Origin: Volvox africanus
Taxonomy: Eukaryota; Chlorophyta; Chlorophyceae; Chlamydomonadales; Volvocaceae
Direction: 5' to 3'
NCBI GenBank assembly: GCA_030268105.1
Contig: BSDZ01000094.1
Location: 1,521,001-1,585,000, forward strand
Length of the DNA: 64,000 nucleotides
Below, one piece after another: positions 43,437 through 59,657 of the stretch. The notes under the pieces were generated by a model. It worked only from the letters and a program-made list of their open reading frames with translations. It did no database searches and was not told the origin of the DNA. Within the stretch, counting starts at the first letter, position 1; the number at the start of each line of letters is the position of its first letter. Both the position numbers and the translations under genes were made by a program.

Positions 43437-45648
43437 AGTAATGATAGATTTGCAGAAGGCACGGTACCCGCGCCTCTGCCAACTCCGCCACCACTGCGGC
43501 GGCGAATCTTCGTCCTGTCGGACCTCCACGCTGATGTCGCTGTGGTGAACCACGGGTCATCCATACACAATATGACCCACATGGACCTCCTGCGCCGCAT
43601 CAGCACCACTCGCTTTCGAAACGACGTCTTGCTTGTGGCGGGTACGTTGGGTACTGCACACAACTACATGTGGTATTGTGAACTGGGCGCAACCTTGCAA
43701 CAGCCTGATAGACGGCCAGCTGCTGACATACAACCGGCTGCTTATTTTTTTGATGACCCCCTTTGTTCCGTCAATCAGGGCTGCTTATGACCTTAACTTC
43801 CTACCACTGCCTCCAGGCGATGTCGCTGATACACTTCCTGCAGTTCGGGAGGCTTTGCGCATTTTAAAAGAGCGCTTTGGCCGTGTGCTCTACGTACCCG
43901 GTAAACCTTGTCTGTCTGTCTGTCTGTCTATCTGTCTGTCTCTCTGTCTATAAGCCTGGGATGTGCCGCAACCTGATATCATGCGCATAACCTGATATGC
44001 ATTGGTATGACTATATCTGCAACGTGCTTTGTACGTATGTGTACGAATTTTGTAGTATAAAGAGTAAATCTCAAACATTCCCACAGGTAATAACATCCCC
44101 TCCTCCTCCTCCTCCCCCCAAACTACCTGTCTGCCAGCGGCCTTCTTCGATAACCAGGCGTGTGTGTTGTCCGCCTGAACCCCGTGTGGGTTTGACCCTG
44201 ACTGGGTGGTACGTTTTCCTCCCTCCCCTCCGCTGTGTACTACATGGTATGGTACCTATCCGAGCTTTATTAAGCCTTAGGTATACCTTGTTAACCCCAC
44301 CTCAACGACCTGCAAGCCGGATACTAGGTTCTAATCCTACATTCCCGTTTCCAAATCAGGAAACCACTGTCTGTGGCTTCGCCCCAGTTTGGAAGACAAC
44401 ACCTTCCCCGACTCCTTCAGTAAGCTCTGGGCGCTTCTGGCCGTCTGCGATGAGCTAGGGGTGGAGACTGTGGCAGTGGAGGTCATTCCGGGACTGCTGG
44501 TGGTGCCGCTTCTGTCCTGGTACAACACAGCGTTTGATACGACGGATCCGCTGTAAGCTGTTGCTAATGGGAAAAGCAAACCAAATTATTTGATACAGGA
44601 ACGTTGGAGGGGTAAATGGTTAAGTATTTTATTGAACTTAGTTACATAGCACGAACATCAGTGTCGTGCATATTCTCACAAGGGCTCCTGTTACTGCTCC
44701 CCGGCCCCTCGTCTCATCGATCGCGTATATTCATCCAAACATCGGCCCATTGTCTACACAAGGGCGCCTCCACGTCCCTCCTCAATGCCCTTGCAATGCA
44801 CCAGCCCTGGCCGGTACCGCTTTGACAGCTGGTGCCGCTGGCCAGTGAGCGATCTGGACGTGTGGCAGGTCATGCTGCGACTCAACGATGCTACCTTGGC
44901 TGCTGTCAGCCATTGGCGGCAACAGCAGCAGCAATCGCGGCACCCGCTCCTGCTCCCGCACCCACAGCCTTCCAGAACCCATTCAGCCGAAAGACGAACT
45001 TGCACAGTAGCAGCAGCCAAGGCCAGAGGGCAAGATTCAAGTTTCCGCACTAGCAGCGGCACTAGCAGCGGCACTAGCAGCGGCACTAGCAGGAGCGACA
45101 GTAGCAGTACTCGGGTGGAGCTAGGCGGTCCCAATGCAGGTCACAGCGGACGTGGGGGTGTCGTCGTAAGCATGACTCATTTCTTGCCGCACACCGACTT
45201 GCCCTTCTCACCTCTCCCCCGAGACCTGGCCAAGGCAGTCGGTTGCCGAGAGCTACTGATGGTTCTGGAGCGGATTGGATCTGCCGTGCATGTGTACGGA
45301 CATTCGCATGTACCGTACGACGGAGTACTTGGCGGTACGACGGCGGTTGGGGTTTGTGATGACCGCCCCAGGGCCCCGGTCATGCTTGCTCATGTTCCCA
45401 GCGGCGGGGCTCATCCTGGGAGGGGTGTCAGTGGTGGCCTGGGTATGGAGGCCCCTGAGGCGGTAGGTGGCGATGGACGTGAGAGGGTCGCCAAAGAGGC
45501 ATGCAAGGCATGGGATGTGCAGGGTGCTAGCCGCCGATTCGTGCACTGGCCGTTGCATGGGCAGGGTGATCGGTTAGTGCTGAAGTGCATCTGGGACGGC
45601 GAGACATTTTGCACCACCGAGATCGACGGTGGCAAAATGACCATTTAA
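42454..45648 (+). CDS. Calcineurin-like metallophosphoesterase with N-terminal TPR-like helices
   Basis: Predicted metal-dependent phosphoesterase. Exons: 42454-42778, 43195-43641, 43817-43900, 44360-44552, 44805-45648; phases close at 630 aa. Residues about 25-90 form a TPR-like helix pair (EMGQWTEALQVARACVASDP). The metal-site motifs are split over exons: SDLHAD (about 217), VAGDVADTL (across intron 2), GNHCLW (across intron 3), MTHFLPHTDLPF and VYGHSHVPYD (about 515). All expected ligands (D-x-H, GD, GNH, H, GHxH) are present, so it is likely active. Between GNH and GHxH sits a long Gln/Ser/Thr-rich insert. A run of 20 Asp from a GAT microsatellite precedes the catalytic domain. The start is the first of three close in-frame ATGs. 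Substrate unknown. Confidence 0.88.
43377..43436. repeat. (GAT)20 coding microsatellite
   Basis: Twenty GAT/GAC codons (18 GAT, 2 GAC) inside exon 2 of the phosphoesterase give a poly-Asp run. The near purity of GAT suggests recent slippage expansion. Confidence 0.95.
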
Positions 45649-45774
45649 AGTCAATTATGGCAGGTGTGATTTGTTCATATTCGACGGAGTTTCGGAGTTC
45701 CATGTGGGCAGAAAGGACTGTTGCTGACGCTACTCGCAAGGCCGATGTCATGCAAAAGAATCCCAAATCAAGGT

Positions 45775-45790
45775 GGTGTTGAGAAACACC
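45775..45790 (-). terminator. Histone 3' stem-loop of H2B copy 1
   Basis: On the H2B strand GGTGTT-TCTC-AACACC, a 6-bp stem with a 4-base loop 33 bp past the stop. This is the animal-type histone mRNA 3' processing signal, also known from volvocine histone genes. Confidence 0.88.
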
Positions 45791-45822
45791 GTGTTGATAA
45801 GACATGTGACGTCCGAGAAATT

Positions 45823-46293
45823 CTAAGACGAAGTGAACTTGGTGACGGCCTTAGTGCCCTCCGACACCGCATGCTTGGCCAGCTCGCCAGGAAGCACCAG
45901 GCGCACAGCGGTCTGAATCTCGCGAGAAGTCACGGTGGGCTTCTTGTTGTAGCGGCTAAGCTTGGACGCCTCAGTCGCAACCTTCTCAAAAATGTCGTTG
46001 ATGAAGCTGTTCATGATGCTCATAGCCTTGGAGCTGATGCCGGTGTCAGGGTGCACCTGCTTCAGCACCTTGTAAATGTACAGCTTGTAGGTCTCGCTCT
46101 TGGCAACCTTGGCCTTCTTCTTGGCCTTCTTGTCGCCCTCGCCTTCGCCACCCGCGGAAGGCTCCTTCGCGGCCTTCTTCGCCGGCACCTTCTTCACTTT
46201 CTTAGCGGCCTTCTCGGCCTTGGGCTTGGCCTCTGCCTTAACCTCAGCGGCAGCCTCGACGGCCTTCTCTTCCTTCACGTTCTTGGGAGCCAT
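45823..46293 (-). CDS. H2B: Histone H2B, copy 1
   Basis: Core histone that pairs with H2A in the nucleosome. Intronless, 156 aa. The Lys/Ala-rich N-terminal tail (residues 1-65, algal type with KKAKKKAK) is followed by the histone fold: [57 protein letters not shown], and the C-terminal helix with [16 protein letters not shown]. Protein identical to the copy at 54895-55365. Divergently transcribed from H2A over a 346-bp shared promoter; expected to be S-phase expressed and non-polyadenylated given the stem-loop. Confidence 0.98.
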   Translation of the reverse strand: MAPKNVKEEKAVEAAAEVKAEAKPKAEKAAKKVKKVPAKKAAKEPSAGGEGEGDKKAKKKAKVAKSETYKLYIYKVLKQVHPDTGISSKAMSIMNSFINDIFEKVATEASKLSRYNKKPTVTSREIQTAVRLVLPGELAKHAVSEGTKAVTKFTSS

Positions 46294-46639
46294 CTCAGTT
46301 CAGTCCAGGTAGCGATCAAATCAACCGTGTAGCGGCTGCTGTGGGAATGCAATACTGGGCTTGGGACACGGCGTAGATAGTCGAAAATATCTTGCCAATT
46401 CAGTAGAATTCTACGCATTTTGTAGCTCGCGGACTCGATGACCGTTGGTCCGGCGATCCGACTACCGCTCGGCCAACGGTAGCCGTACTGGACATCACTG
46501 AGCCTAGTGAACCAAGTCAGTGCCGCTTAGCGTTCCGGTCGTAAGTATAAAGCCGTCTGAACTTTCAATTATCCGCAATCAACTTCTACAAACTTTCACC
46601 ACAGCACTCTACAACCTTTCATCCAACTCAGTATTCACA
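46294..46639. promoter_or_regulatory. Shared H2B/H2A divergent promoter, copy 1
   Basis: TATAAA at 46546-46551 lies 94 bp before the H2A ATG. A CCAAT box occurs in TTGCCAATTCAG (about 46395). An inverted pair ACCGTTGG (46441-46448) and CCAACGGT (46473-46480) is centred between the genes; its AACGG core matches Myb/MSA-type sites of cell-cycle promoters. Confidence 0.7.
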
Positions 46640-47029
46640 ATGGCTGGTCGTGGCAAGGGCAAGTCCGCTGGCAAGAAGGCCGTGAGCCGCAGTGCTAAGG
46701 CAGGCCTTCAGTTCCCTGTGGGTCGTATCGCCCGTTACCTGAAGAAGGGCAAGTACGCCGAGCGCGTTGGTGCCGGAGCTCCCGTGTACCTTGCTGCCGT
46801 GCTGGAGTACCTGACTGCTGAGGTTCTGGAGCTGGCTGGTAACGCTGCTCGTGACAACAAGAAGAACCGCATCGTCCCGCGCCACATCCAGCTTGCCATC
46901 CGCAACGACGAGGAGCTCGGCAAGCTGCTGGGCGATGTGACCATTGCTTCCGGCGGTGTTCTGCCCAACATCCACGCCGTTCTGCTGCCGAAGAAGAGCA
47001 AGGGCGGCAAGGGCGAGGAGGCCGCTTAA
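46640..47029 (+). CDS. H2A: Histone H2A, copy 1
   Basis: Core histone, intronless, 129 aa. Starts [20 protein letters not shown]; the fold has [20 protein letters not shown], the acidic-patch helix [20 protein letters not shown], and [20 protein letters not shown]. The tail [12 protein letters not shown] lacks an SQEY/SQEF motif, so this is canonical H2A rather than H2A.X or H2A.Z. ATG 46640 is chosen because it gives the invariant N-terminus. Identical protein at 55709-56098. Confidence 0.98.
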   Translation: MAGRGKGKSAGKKAVSRSAKAGLQFPVGRIARYLKKGKYAERVGAGAPVYLAAVLEYLTAEVLELAGNAARDNKKNRIVPRHIQLAIRNDEELGKLLGDVTIASGGVLPNIHAVLLPKKSKGGKGEEAA

Positions 47030-47078
47030 GCCAGCGGAAGTCCTTACCTTGGAGTTTCGGTCGTCATCTCAAATACCC

Positions 47079-47094
47079 GGTGTTTCTAAACACC
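47079..47094 (+). terminator. Histone 3' stem-loop of H2A copy 1
   Basis: GGTGTT-TCTA-AACACC, 6-bp stem and 4-base loop, 50 bp past the stop. Same stem as the H2B signal with one loop base changed. Confidence 0.9.
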
Positions 47095-47109
47095 ACATTA
47101 TCTGGGGTT

Positions 47110-48040
47110 AAACGACACATTTATTCTGCACTACCATTGATTTCCGACTAGCGAAACTCGCGCTTGAAGGCATCCCAAGCACTGCACGGAGGCTTACATT
47201 TGTATATCCTCCGTTCGGACCCCGCACATTGTAAGGCTCCTAAGATGGGGAAATATTAGTCTTCATTATACCAATTTAATTGATTCAGAAAGCGAAACAA
47301 CTGCAGATGATTGAGCGAATCACTGACGGCAGCCGGCTATTAAGGTTTCCGAGTTTCGTTCAAATATAACACATGATCAAATATGCGTATGCTTGCAGTC
47401 CTCAAAGCGATGGGGTAGTTGCGATGCGTACAGGTTACGGAGGGTTTACAACAGCCTTGGCGCACCTTATTCTATAGTGTGCGATGACAGACACGGACGT
47501 TTGAAGCTGTGCAATATAAATACTGGGCTGTTCCGTCATCATAACGGCAGAAACAAGGAAAGCGTACAGAAAGTTTAGTCGCACACTTGCACCACTTTTC
47601 GATACCCACCGCCTTGCACCTTTTATCTCACAGCATTATTTGACATTCTATCTTATTCGACGACGACGTTTCCAACCTACTTACGACGTGCTAAAGGGAT
47701 GCTTTCCTTGGGTCGCTGCGTCGCAATCCAAACGGCAACTGTGAAGAGGTACCTTACTGCGCACCGTCCACCAGCCAACGACAGTAACATTCATGTGATT
47801 GATATTTTGCTGCTTTTCATATGGTCAATCATAATAGCACATGTTTGGGAAATTTGCAAACTGGTTGTGCGCTATTCCGGGTCATTTTGCTCGTTCCTTA
47901 AGGTAGAAGTCTCCATCCTGCCAACCGTCCATGCCTTGCTAATAACACAACCACCCTCATAACCCACGCTTCCCTATAATTTTCCAATTTGATTAATTTG
48001 CAGAGCGGCCCGTATCTTGACGGTTGCCTGCACATCCAGC
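47110..48040. other. Intergenic DNA between H2A copy 1 and the flavoprotein gene
   Basis: AT-richer DNA with no recognised gene or long repeat. The flavoprotein promoter and 5' UTR should lie at its right end, where an AG acceptor-like CAG (48001-48003) precedes the ATG at 48041. Confidence 0.5.
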
Positions 48041-53821
<5,781 letters not shown>

Positions 53822-54040
53822 TACAGCTTATACGATCAAGCAGCTATGTATACATAATTCAAAAGTTACGAGATGGTCGTGGCGATGATGATGATTTCCT
53901 TGGTACAGCGCCAGTATGTAAACGTGTAAACGTGTACGCCAGTAAACGTGTATGTGTGTTTGCTGGGGTTGGCGGTCAAGGGGGGCTGGGGAAGCCAATG
54001 AGCGCTCAATAGCCTTCCATGCCGCCGATGGGGTGATAGA

Positions 54041-54045
54041 TGTAA
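54041..54045 (+). terminator. TGTAA poly(A) signal candidate of the flavoprotein gene
   Basis: First TGTAA on the sense strand, about 220 nt after the stop at 53821, a plausible 3' UTR length for this group of algae. Confidence 0.5.
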
Positions 54046-54842
54046 CTCGGAGGTTTGACCAATTGGTACGGTACCCCCCTACCGGACGGAACAAGGTAAG
54101 CAGTGATGTACGTCTCATCTATTGCCCGCCCATTTGCTTTACTTCATGGCGATATCATACCACTGTGAACTGTACGTTAGGACTTTCAGTTGGTTGGACA
54201 GTAAAGGCCGTTTGGCTAGTCTGGCGACTCCGCCGCAATTCCTGCAGTCACCGCCGGAAAGGCTGCCCTCGAGATGCTGCATTCTGTGTGCCCTTGCACA
54301 TTTTGCACATTGTGGAACTTGCCTATTTGTATTTGTCTCTGCGTGTCTACGACTGCGACAGTGGGAGCTTATGCTACACTAGGGATTGGAGACACTCATG
54401 CAGTAGATCGCGGATTTGTACGAAGGTGCCGTTCAGTTAAGTTGAACCTGCGCGTAGTAGCTGCTGCTAGCATAATCAACTCCGACAACTCGGTAAACAC
54501 CGCCGGTTCTGGCGATAGGTGTGTTAGGTCTTTGATAGGTGTGATGAAACCAATGTTAAGAGCATGTCACTGTCCGCATGTCATTAAAGACTTGATGGAA
54601 CCTTACCCGGCCCTGGAAAAATATCACACTTAGGGTATCACACCTAGACTTTGTCTATTCCCAAGCTGCTACAGTTTACCAGCAGGCTTTGCGCTACAAA
54701 CTTTCGTCAAGTCCAACACAACCCTTTATAGCACAGGTTCATGAGTTATCGTTCAGCTCACCTTGCCATTTTCAGCAGCTTATTTTGCGAAGGAGTAAGG
54801 GTACGAGCTCAGGAGGTTTCAGGTTAATCAGCCGATCATATC
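54046..54842. other. Spacer before histone copy 2
   Basis: No gene recognised. A plus-strand open stretch (about 54352-54633) has no splice partner or family signature. Sequence becomes identical to copy 1 abruptly at 54843. Confidence 0.45.
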
Positions 54843-54846
54843 AGGT

Positions 54847-54862
54847 GGTGTTGAGAAACACC
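54847..54862 (-). terminator. Histone 3' stem-loop of H2B copy 2
   Basis: Identical to copy 1: GGTGTT-TCTC-AACACC on the H2B strand. Confidence 0.88.
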
Positions 54863-54894
54863 GTGTTGATAAGACATGTGACGTCCGAGAAATT

Positions 54895-55365
54895 CTAAGA
54901 CGAAGTGAACTTGGTGACGGCCTTAGTGCCCTCCGACACCGCATGCTTGGCCAGCTCGCCAGGAAGCACCAGGCGCACAGCGGTCTGAATCTCGCGAGAA
55001 GTCACGGTGGGCTTCTTGTTGTAGCGGCTAAGCTTGGACGCCTCAGTCGCAACCTTCTCAAAAATGTCGTTGATGAAGCTGTTCATGATGCTCATAGCCT
55101 TGGAGCTGATGCCGGTGTCAGGGTGCACCTGCTTCAGCACCTTGTAAATGTACAGCTTGTAGGTCTCGCTCTTGGCAACCTTGGCCTTCTTCTTGGCCTT
55201 CTTGTCGCCCTCGCCTTCGCCACCCGCGGAAGGCTCCTTCGCGGCCTTCTTCGCCGGCACCTTCTTCACTTTCTTAGCGGCCTTCTCGGCCTTGGGCTTG
55301 GCCTCTGCCTTAACCTCAGCGGCAGCCTCGACGGCCTTCTCTTCCTTCACGTTCTTGGGAGCCAT
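54895..55365 (-). CDS. H2B: Histone H2B, copy 2
   Basis: Intronless, 156 aa, protein identical to the 45823-46293 copy; the antisense-frame translations I compared are identical too, so the DNA seems unchanged. Intact fold, stop and stem-loop, hence a functional gene rather than a pseudogene. Divergent from H2A copy 2. Confidence 0.98.
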   Translation of the reverse strand: MAPKNVKEEKAVEAAAEVKAEAKPKAEKAAKKVKKVPAKKAAKEPSAGGEGEGDKKAKKKAKVAKSETYKLYIYKVLKQVHPDTGISSKAMSIMNSFINDIFEKVATEASKLSRYNKKPTVTSREIQTAVRLVLPGELAKHAVSEGTKAVTKFTSS

Positions 55366-55708
55366 CTCAGTTCAGTCCAGGTAGCGATCAAATCAACCGT
55401 GTAGCGGCTGTGGGAATGCAATACTGGGCTTGCGACACGGCGTAGATTGATGAAAATATCTTGCCGATTCAGTAGAATTCTACGCATTTTGTAGCTCGCG
55501 GACCCGATGACCGTTGGTCCGGCGATCCGACTACCGCTCGGCCAACGGTAGCCGTACTGGACATCACTGAGCCTAGTGAACCAAGTCAGTGCCGCTTAGC
55601 GTTCCGGTCGTAAGTATAAAGCCGTCTGAACTTTCAATTATCCGCAATCAACTTCTACAAACTTTCACCACAGCACTCTACAACCTTTCATCCAACTCAG
55701 TATTCACA
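55366..55708. promoter_or_regulatory. Shared H2B/H2A divergent promoter, copy 2
   Basis: TATAAA at 55615-55620. The inverted pair ACCGTTGG (55510-55517) / CCAACGGT (55542-55549) is kept intact, but the CCAAT of copy 1 reads CCGAT here. All differences between the two histone units that I could see fall in this spacer. Confidence 0.7.
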
Positions 55709-56098
55709 ATGGCTGGTCGTGGCAAGGGCAAGTCCGCTGGCAAGAAGGCCGTGAGCCGCAGTGCTAAGGCAGGCCTTCAGTTCCCTGTGGGTCGTATCGC
55801 CCGTTACCTGAAGAAGGGCAAGTACGCCGAGCGCGTTGGTGCCGGAGCTCCCGTGTACCTTGCTGCCGTGCTGGAGTACCTGACTGCTGAGGTTCTGGAG
55901 CTGGCTGGTAACGCTGCTCGTGACAACAAGAAGAACCGCATCGTCCCGCGCCACATCCAGCTTGCCATCCGCAACGACGAGGAGCTCGGCAAGCTGCTGG
56001 GCGATGTGACCATTGCTTCCGGCGGTGTTCTGCCCAACATCCACGCCGTTCTGCTGCCGAAGAAGAGCAAGGGCGGCAAGGGCGAGGAGGCCGCTTAA
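55709..56098 (+). CDS. H2A: Histone H2A, copy 2
   Basis: Intronless, 129 aa, identical protein to the 46640-47029 copy, with the same start context (TTCACAATGGCTGG), canonical fold and tail, and an intact downstream stem-loop. Confidence 0.98.
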   Translation: MAGRGKGKSAGKKAVSRSAKAGLQFPVGRIARYLKKGKYAERVGAGAPVYLAAVLEYLTAEVLELAGNAARDNKKNRIVPRHIQLAIRNDEELGKLLGDVTIASGGVLPNIHAVLLPKKSKGGKGEEAA

Positions 56099-56147
56099 GC
56101 CAGCGGAAGTCCTTACCTTGGAGTTTCGGTCGTCATCTCAAATACCC

Positions 56148-56163
56148 GGTGTTTCTAAACACC
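56148..56163 (+). terminator. Histone 3' stem-loop of H2A copy 2
   Basis: GGTGTT-TCTA-AACACC, 50 bp past the stop, as in copy 1. Confidence 0.9.
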
Positions 56164-56612
56164 ACATTATCTGGGGTTGGCCTGCTACGGTACGGTAACT
56201 CCGAAATTGAGGATTTGGCTAGGTGGTCTGCTGGTTACCCTTCTCCATGAATTCGATGATTGTACTGGATTGTACACCCAACCAGAAAACCACCCTGTTT
56301 GTAACGAGCATAAACTGCAACTACGTTATCTTGGATTTGTTGTTTAGATTTATCGGACTCTGCCTACGCGTTACTTTTTAATTTGGTACACATGTACGAT
56401 CGAATGCGACATATCGCCACACCAGTGCTAGGACATGTCTGTAGAGGGTACGAAAAAAGGCGGCGCTCCTTATCATGATTTGTCCTCGACGAGCTATTTG
56501 ATCTGCTCTATCTGTAGGATCAGGTCGTTATTGATGAGAAGGTGACTCGGTGGCTACTTGCACAGTTTGGTACCCCATAGTTGCGCATCGACCTAAAGAA
56601 CCATACCATTAG

Positions 56613-56831
56613 AGCGTCACAAACAATCCGCTTATTTGCAACGCGATCCTGCGTCTCAAGGATCAGAAAGTTTGCAATTCCGCCGACGAAGTTCAGCAGT
56701 TTGTTACCGATCTGCGCCGTGAGGTTCTGGCAACAACGCCCGACAAATGTCTGGTCTACGCCGCTATCCACGTTTTTCTGGCATACATTGCGCGCAATAT
56801 AATGTTCAACCGGGATGCGGCGGGTGCGGAT
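56613..56831 (+). CDS. Coding-like exon of an unidentified gene
   Basis: Open plus-strand segment between a possible acceptor (ATTAG, 56608-56612) and a strong GTGAGT donor. It encodes a helical, soluble stretch including AILRLKDQKVCNSADEVQQF and LVYAAIHVFLAYIARNIMFN. Codon positions show coding bias. I could not connect it with the exons at 57451 onward, and the family is unknown. The rest of 56179-57450 shows nothing else apart from the tRNA. Confidence 0.3.
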
Positions 56832-57313
56832 CGTGAGTGGGCCTCGTTTTGGACCGTTTTGCGTATTTCATTGTATCTTTTCTCAATGCGCCGGGCATTG
56901 TCTGTGCTAGTCGTGAGCAATCCTTTAACGTTTGCAAAATAATATCGCATTAATGAAAGGTTGTGATTATATGATTATATGATATAAAGGTTGTGCCAAG
57001 ATGTGTGCAGTACTGGCTCCCGCTGGACGGTTTCTCGCGCTGCGTACAAGGGTCTACGTTTATGGACTAACGTTTCCCATAGCACGGATAAACGTATCAT
57101 AGCGTGTAAAACTGCTATAGTCATGTTTCAGGTATGTGACAAGGTGGAATGGTTCAGTATAATTGAACGATTGAACACATTGCACTTTCGCCGAAGTCTT
57201 GCGAGAGTGGAGATGTAAGAGAAAAGGGATAGGGTTGAGGACGCCTTTAACTTGAAGACTAATCTCGAGAGGGCCATAATAAATAGACAGAAATCCTACA
57301 TGAATTAATAAGT

Positions 57314-57384
57314 GACGCTACCCAGTTTCGATCTGGGGATCTTCTGTGTGTAAGACAGATGTGTTCCCACTACACCATAGCGTC
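57314..57384 (-). tRNA. trnV-UAC: tRNA-Val (anticodon UAC)
   Basis: 71-nt cloverleaf on the minus strand. Acceptor stem GACGCTA/TAGCGTC pairs 7 of 7; D stem GTGT/ACAC; anticodon stem TCTGT/ACAGA with loop CTTACAC, giving TAC; T stem CCCAG/CTGGG with loop ATCGAAA. The A-box-like TGGTGTAGTGG is good; the T loop starts with A instead of the usual T. No intron; CCA not encoded, as in nuclear genes. Confidence 0.92.
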
Positions 57385-57450
57385 AAATCGGTTATCACAG
57401 GCACTTGAAATGGTGGCACATCGACATAGTCTATGAACTATTCCTGGCAG

Positions 57451-59496
57451 TTGCATTCGCCGTCGCGATTCTGCCCGGGGGGCCCTTGTTCCCAGCTCCC
57501 TGTGTCGCAAACTCTTCGCTGCGAGCGGTCAGTCTGATCCTCAACCACGAGTGACGCTGGTTACCCGCCGCAAAGCAACGCTCTCCCTGGTGGCACTGCG
57601 GCTGTTGGCCCGTGGGTGCTCCGTCAGCACCTCATTCCAGGAATGTGATGGGAACGGGCGGCTGCCGCCCGTGCTTCAACGCATGAAAGACGTCTACGAA
57701 TTCATGTTAGTCAGGCATGCGATTAAAATGGCAGACGCCAGCGCTATGTGAGCTCTGTGTGCGTTTTTGTCCGACGCCTTGTCCGCTAAGTACGTACAGT
57801 TGCTACAACCTCATATCTTAGGATTCCTATTAATAATATAATTTACTCTTCTTATTGTCATCATAGTTAGGCATACCGCAAAGGATTTTTCGCAAGTTGC
57901 AAAAGGCCAATCATTCAAATGCATGTAACTCATGCATCAGGCATGCATGCATATGCATGTGCTCATGTATAAATTTGTTCGCAATCGTGGGTTCGCACTT
58001 CTTCATACATATTCGGCCAACTCCATCGATTATACAAATAAAAGTTATCATACATTTCTTGCTTGCGCATGCGTACCGACTTTGACGGTCTTTGTACTCG
58101 ATCCGATGACACATGTACATATGAGATATAAATCACTAATACGCCATTACTTTGCTCGGAGATTTATATATGCCTAATAATCGTCGAATCCCAGTCGTCA
58201 ATAATTTAACCTGCTGAAATTGGCTGACTCGCCTTCCAACTTTGCAGTTTTGAGGATAGCCCGAAAACCCTAAGCCCTGGTCCCCGAGGACCTCAATGGC
58301 CCTATATGACATGAAATGGCGCTAAATGAAACTGAATAGCCCTGAAACCCTAGCCCCCAAAACTTACCTGGTTTCCGTGCAACGTGAGCAATTCGATGTG
58401 ATCACTTAACAGATGAATGCACAATTGCTGGTGATGGTGTGTCCTCTATACAGGTATGAAAACAGGCACGATTTCCCTGTACGACGTGCGATATGTGGAT
58501 GAGCTTAGAGAGCTGGTTCGATTTGGTTGAAAGATAGAAAGATATATAGATAGATGAATAGATAGATGGATAGATAGATACGCTAATGTGTGTATTTTGT
58601 GCAAATTACATTGTGCAAACAACTGCCAATTGATTCTCCTGTTGGCCTGCTCACCTGTTCTGTTCTGTTCTGTTCTTCCAAAAGTGAGATCAACGCAGCT
58701 GACGACCCCAACGGTGTCAATGTGCACGACGTCGTGGATCAAATCAAGGCCGGCCTGCTTAGTCTTATATTGAAGGGTTTATCCATTTGCTACTTCTCGA
58801 GATCAGTTGCATGTTATGGTGAGGAGTGCTCCTAGGCTATACCCCTCTATTACGCAACCTCAAGATCCGCCATGCTCCACTTCGCATCCCGTATGTGATA
58901 CGAAGGACAGAAAGCCCGTTTATTCTTAAAGTTATGATATCTTGTTCTTCCTTATTTCATTTGTAGTTTTTTGGATTATTGCAACTATATCGCATTACAT
59001 ATAAATAGATTTATAAATAGATTATAACTTGTATTATCTTATATTAGTATTATTATTAACAATCATCACACATATGTATTCGTATCATCGAGTGATCATT
59101 GTCTGTCAGTTGGAGCCGCCTCGCTTAGGAGCGCGAGCGGGGGGGATCACCCAAAAACAAAGTTGGGGGTAAATTCCCGCCTGTGCGTAATACTCCGACC
59201 AAGCACCCTCCCTGACCTTCCCTGACCCCTCCCTGACCTTCCCTGACCCCTCCCTGACCTTCCCTGACCCCTCCCTGACCTTCCTTGACCCCTCCCTGAC
59301 CTTCCCTGACCCCTCCCTGACCTTCCCTGACCCCTCCCTGACCTTCCCTGACCCCTCCCTGACCTTCCCTGACCCCTCACGTCTGAAGTGTGATTACCTC
59401 ACCACAGCACACAAGATGAAGGGGCAGGAGGGTGACGTCGTCCAGCTGACGGAGGACCTTGTGGAGCTGGTGGCTGTCTTGCAACCGATGACGTAA
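57451..59496 (+). CDS. Possible C-terminal fragment of an SF1 (UvrD/FBH1-like) helicase
   Basis: Three plus-strand exons with matching phases: 57451-57747 (VTLVTRRKATLSLVALRLLA, then NGRLPPVLQRMKDVYEFML), 58685-58761 (EINAADDPNGVNVHDVVDQI) and 59408-59496 (THKMKGQEGDVVQLTEDLVE, stop TAA). The T-H-K-x-K-G-x-E pattern followed by a hydrophobic-strand block is the SF1 helicase motif V-type signature; the preceding LVTRRKATLSLVALRLL resembles motif IV of FBH1. Motif VI (T-R-A-K type) and the Walker A part are not seen, so the gene is partial, truncated or degenerate. The donor at 58761 (A before GTCTTA) is weak. Upstream exons were not located. Confidence 0.35.
59208..59378. repeat. 21-bp minisatellite, about 8 copies
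   Basis: Tandem CCTCCCTGACCTTCCCTGACC-type units with one T variant (TTCCTTGACC), in the putative last intron of the helicase-like gene. Built from two half-repeats of CCCTGACC. Confidence 0.93.
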
Positions 59497-59657
59497 CCTG
59501 TAGGGGCGGCTGGTTGGTTAGTTGGTTGCAGGTTTAGTTGCTCCCAAGCTTCTTCATGACGAGACGAGAGCAGGGAAGGAAGGGGGGGAAGGAGGGGAGG
59601 AGAAGGTGGGGAGGAGAAGGAGGGGAGGAGAAGGAGGGGAGGAGAAGGAGGGGAGGG

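Larger units (their letters stand above)
45771..47109. repeat. Histone H2B/H2A pair duplication, copy 1
   Basis: 1,339-bp unit nearly identical to 54843-56178, same orientation. Homology begins 4 bp outside the H2B stem-loop and stops 15 bp past the H2A stem-loop. The differences I see lie only between the two start codons: six substitutions and one 3-bp indel. Confidence 0.95.
54843..56178. repeat. Histone H2B/H2A pair duplication, copy 2
   Basis: 1,336-bp unit, direct repeat of 45771-47109 about 9.07 kb away. A 3-bp (CTG) deletion and six substitutions, all between the start codons, distinguish it. Confidence 0.95.

Noticed and set aside
45721..47010. Open frames antisense to the histone genes
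   Set aside because: Shadow frames of highly biased histone codons, duplicated identically with the genes in both copies.
54843..56178. Second histone pair as a pseudogene
   Set aside because: Both proteins, TATA box and stem-loops are intact and identical to copy 1.
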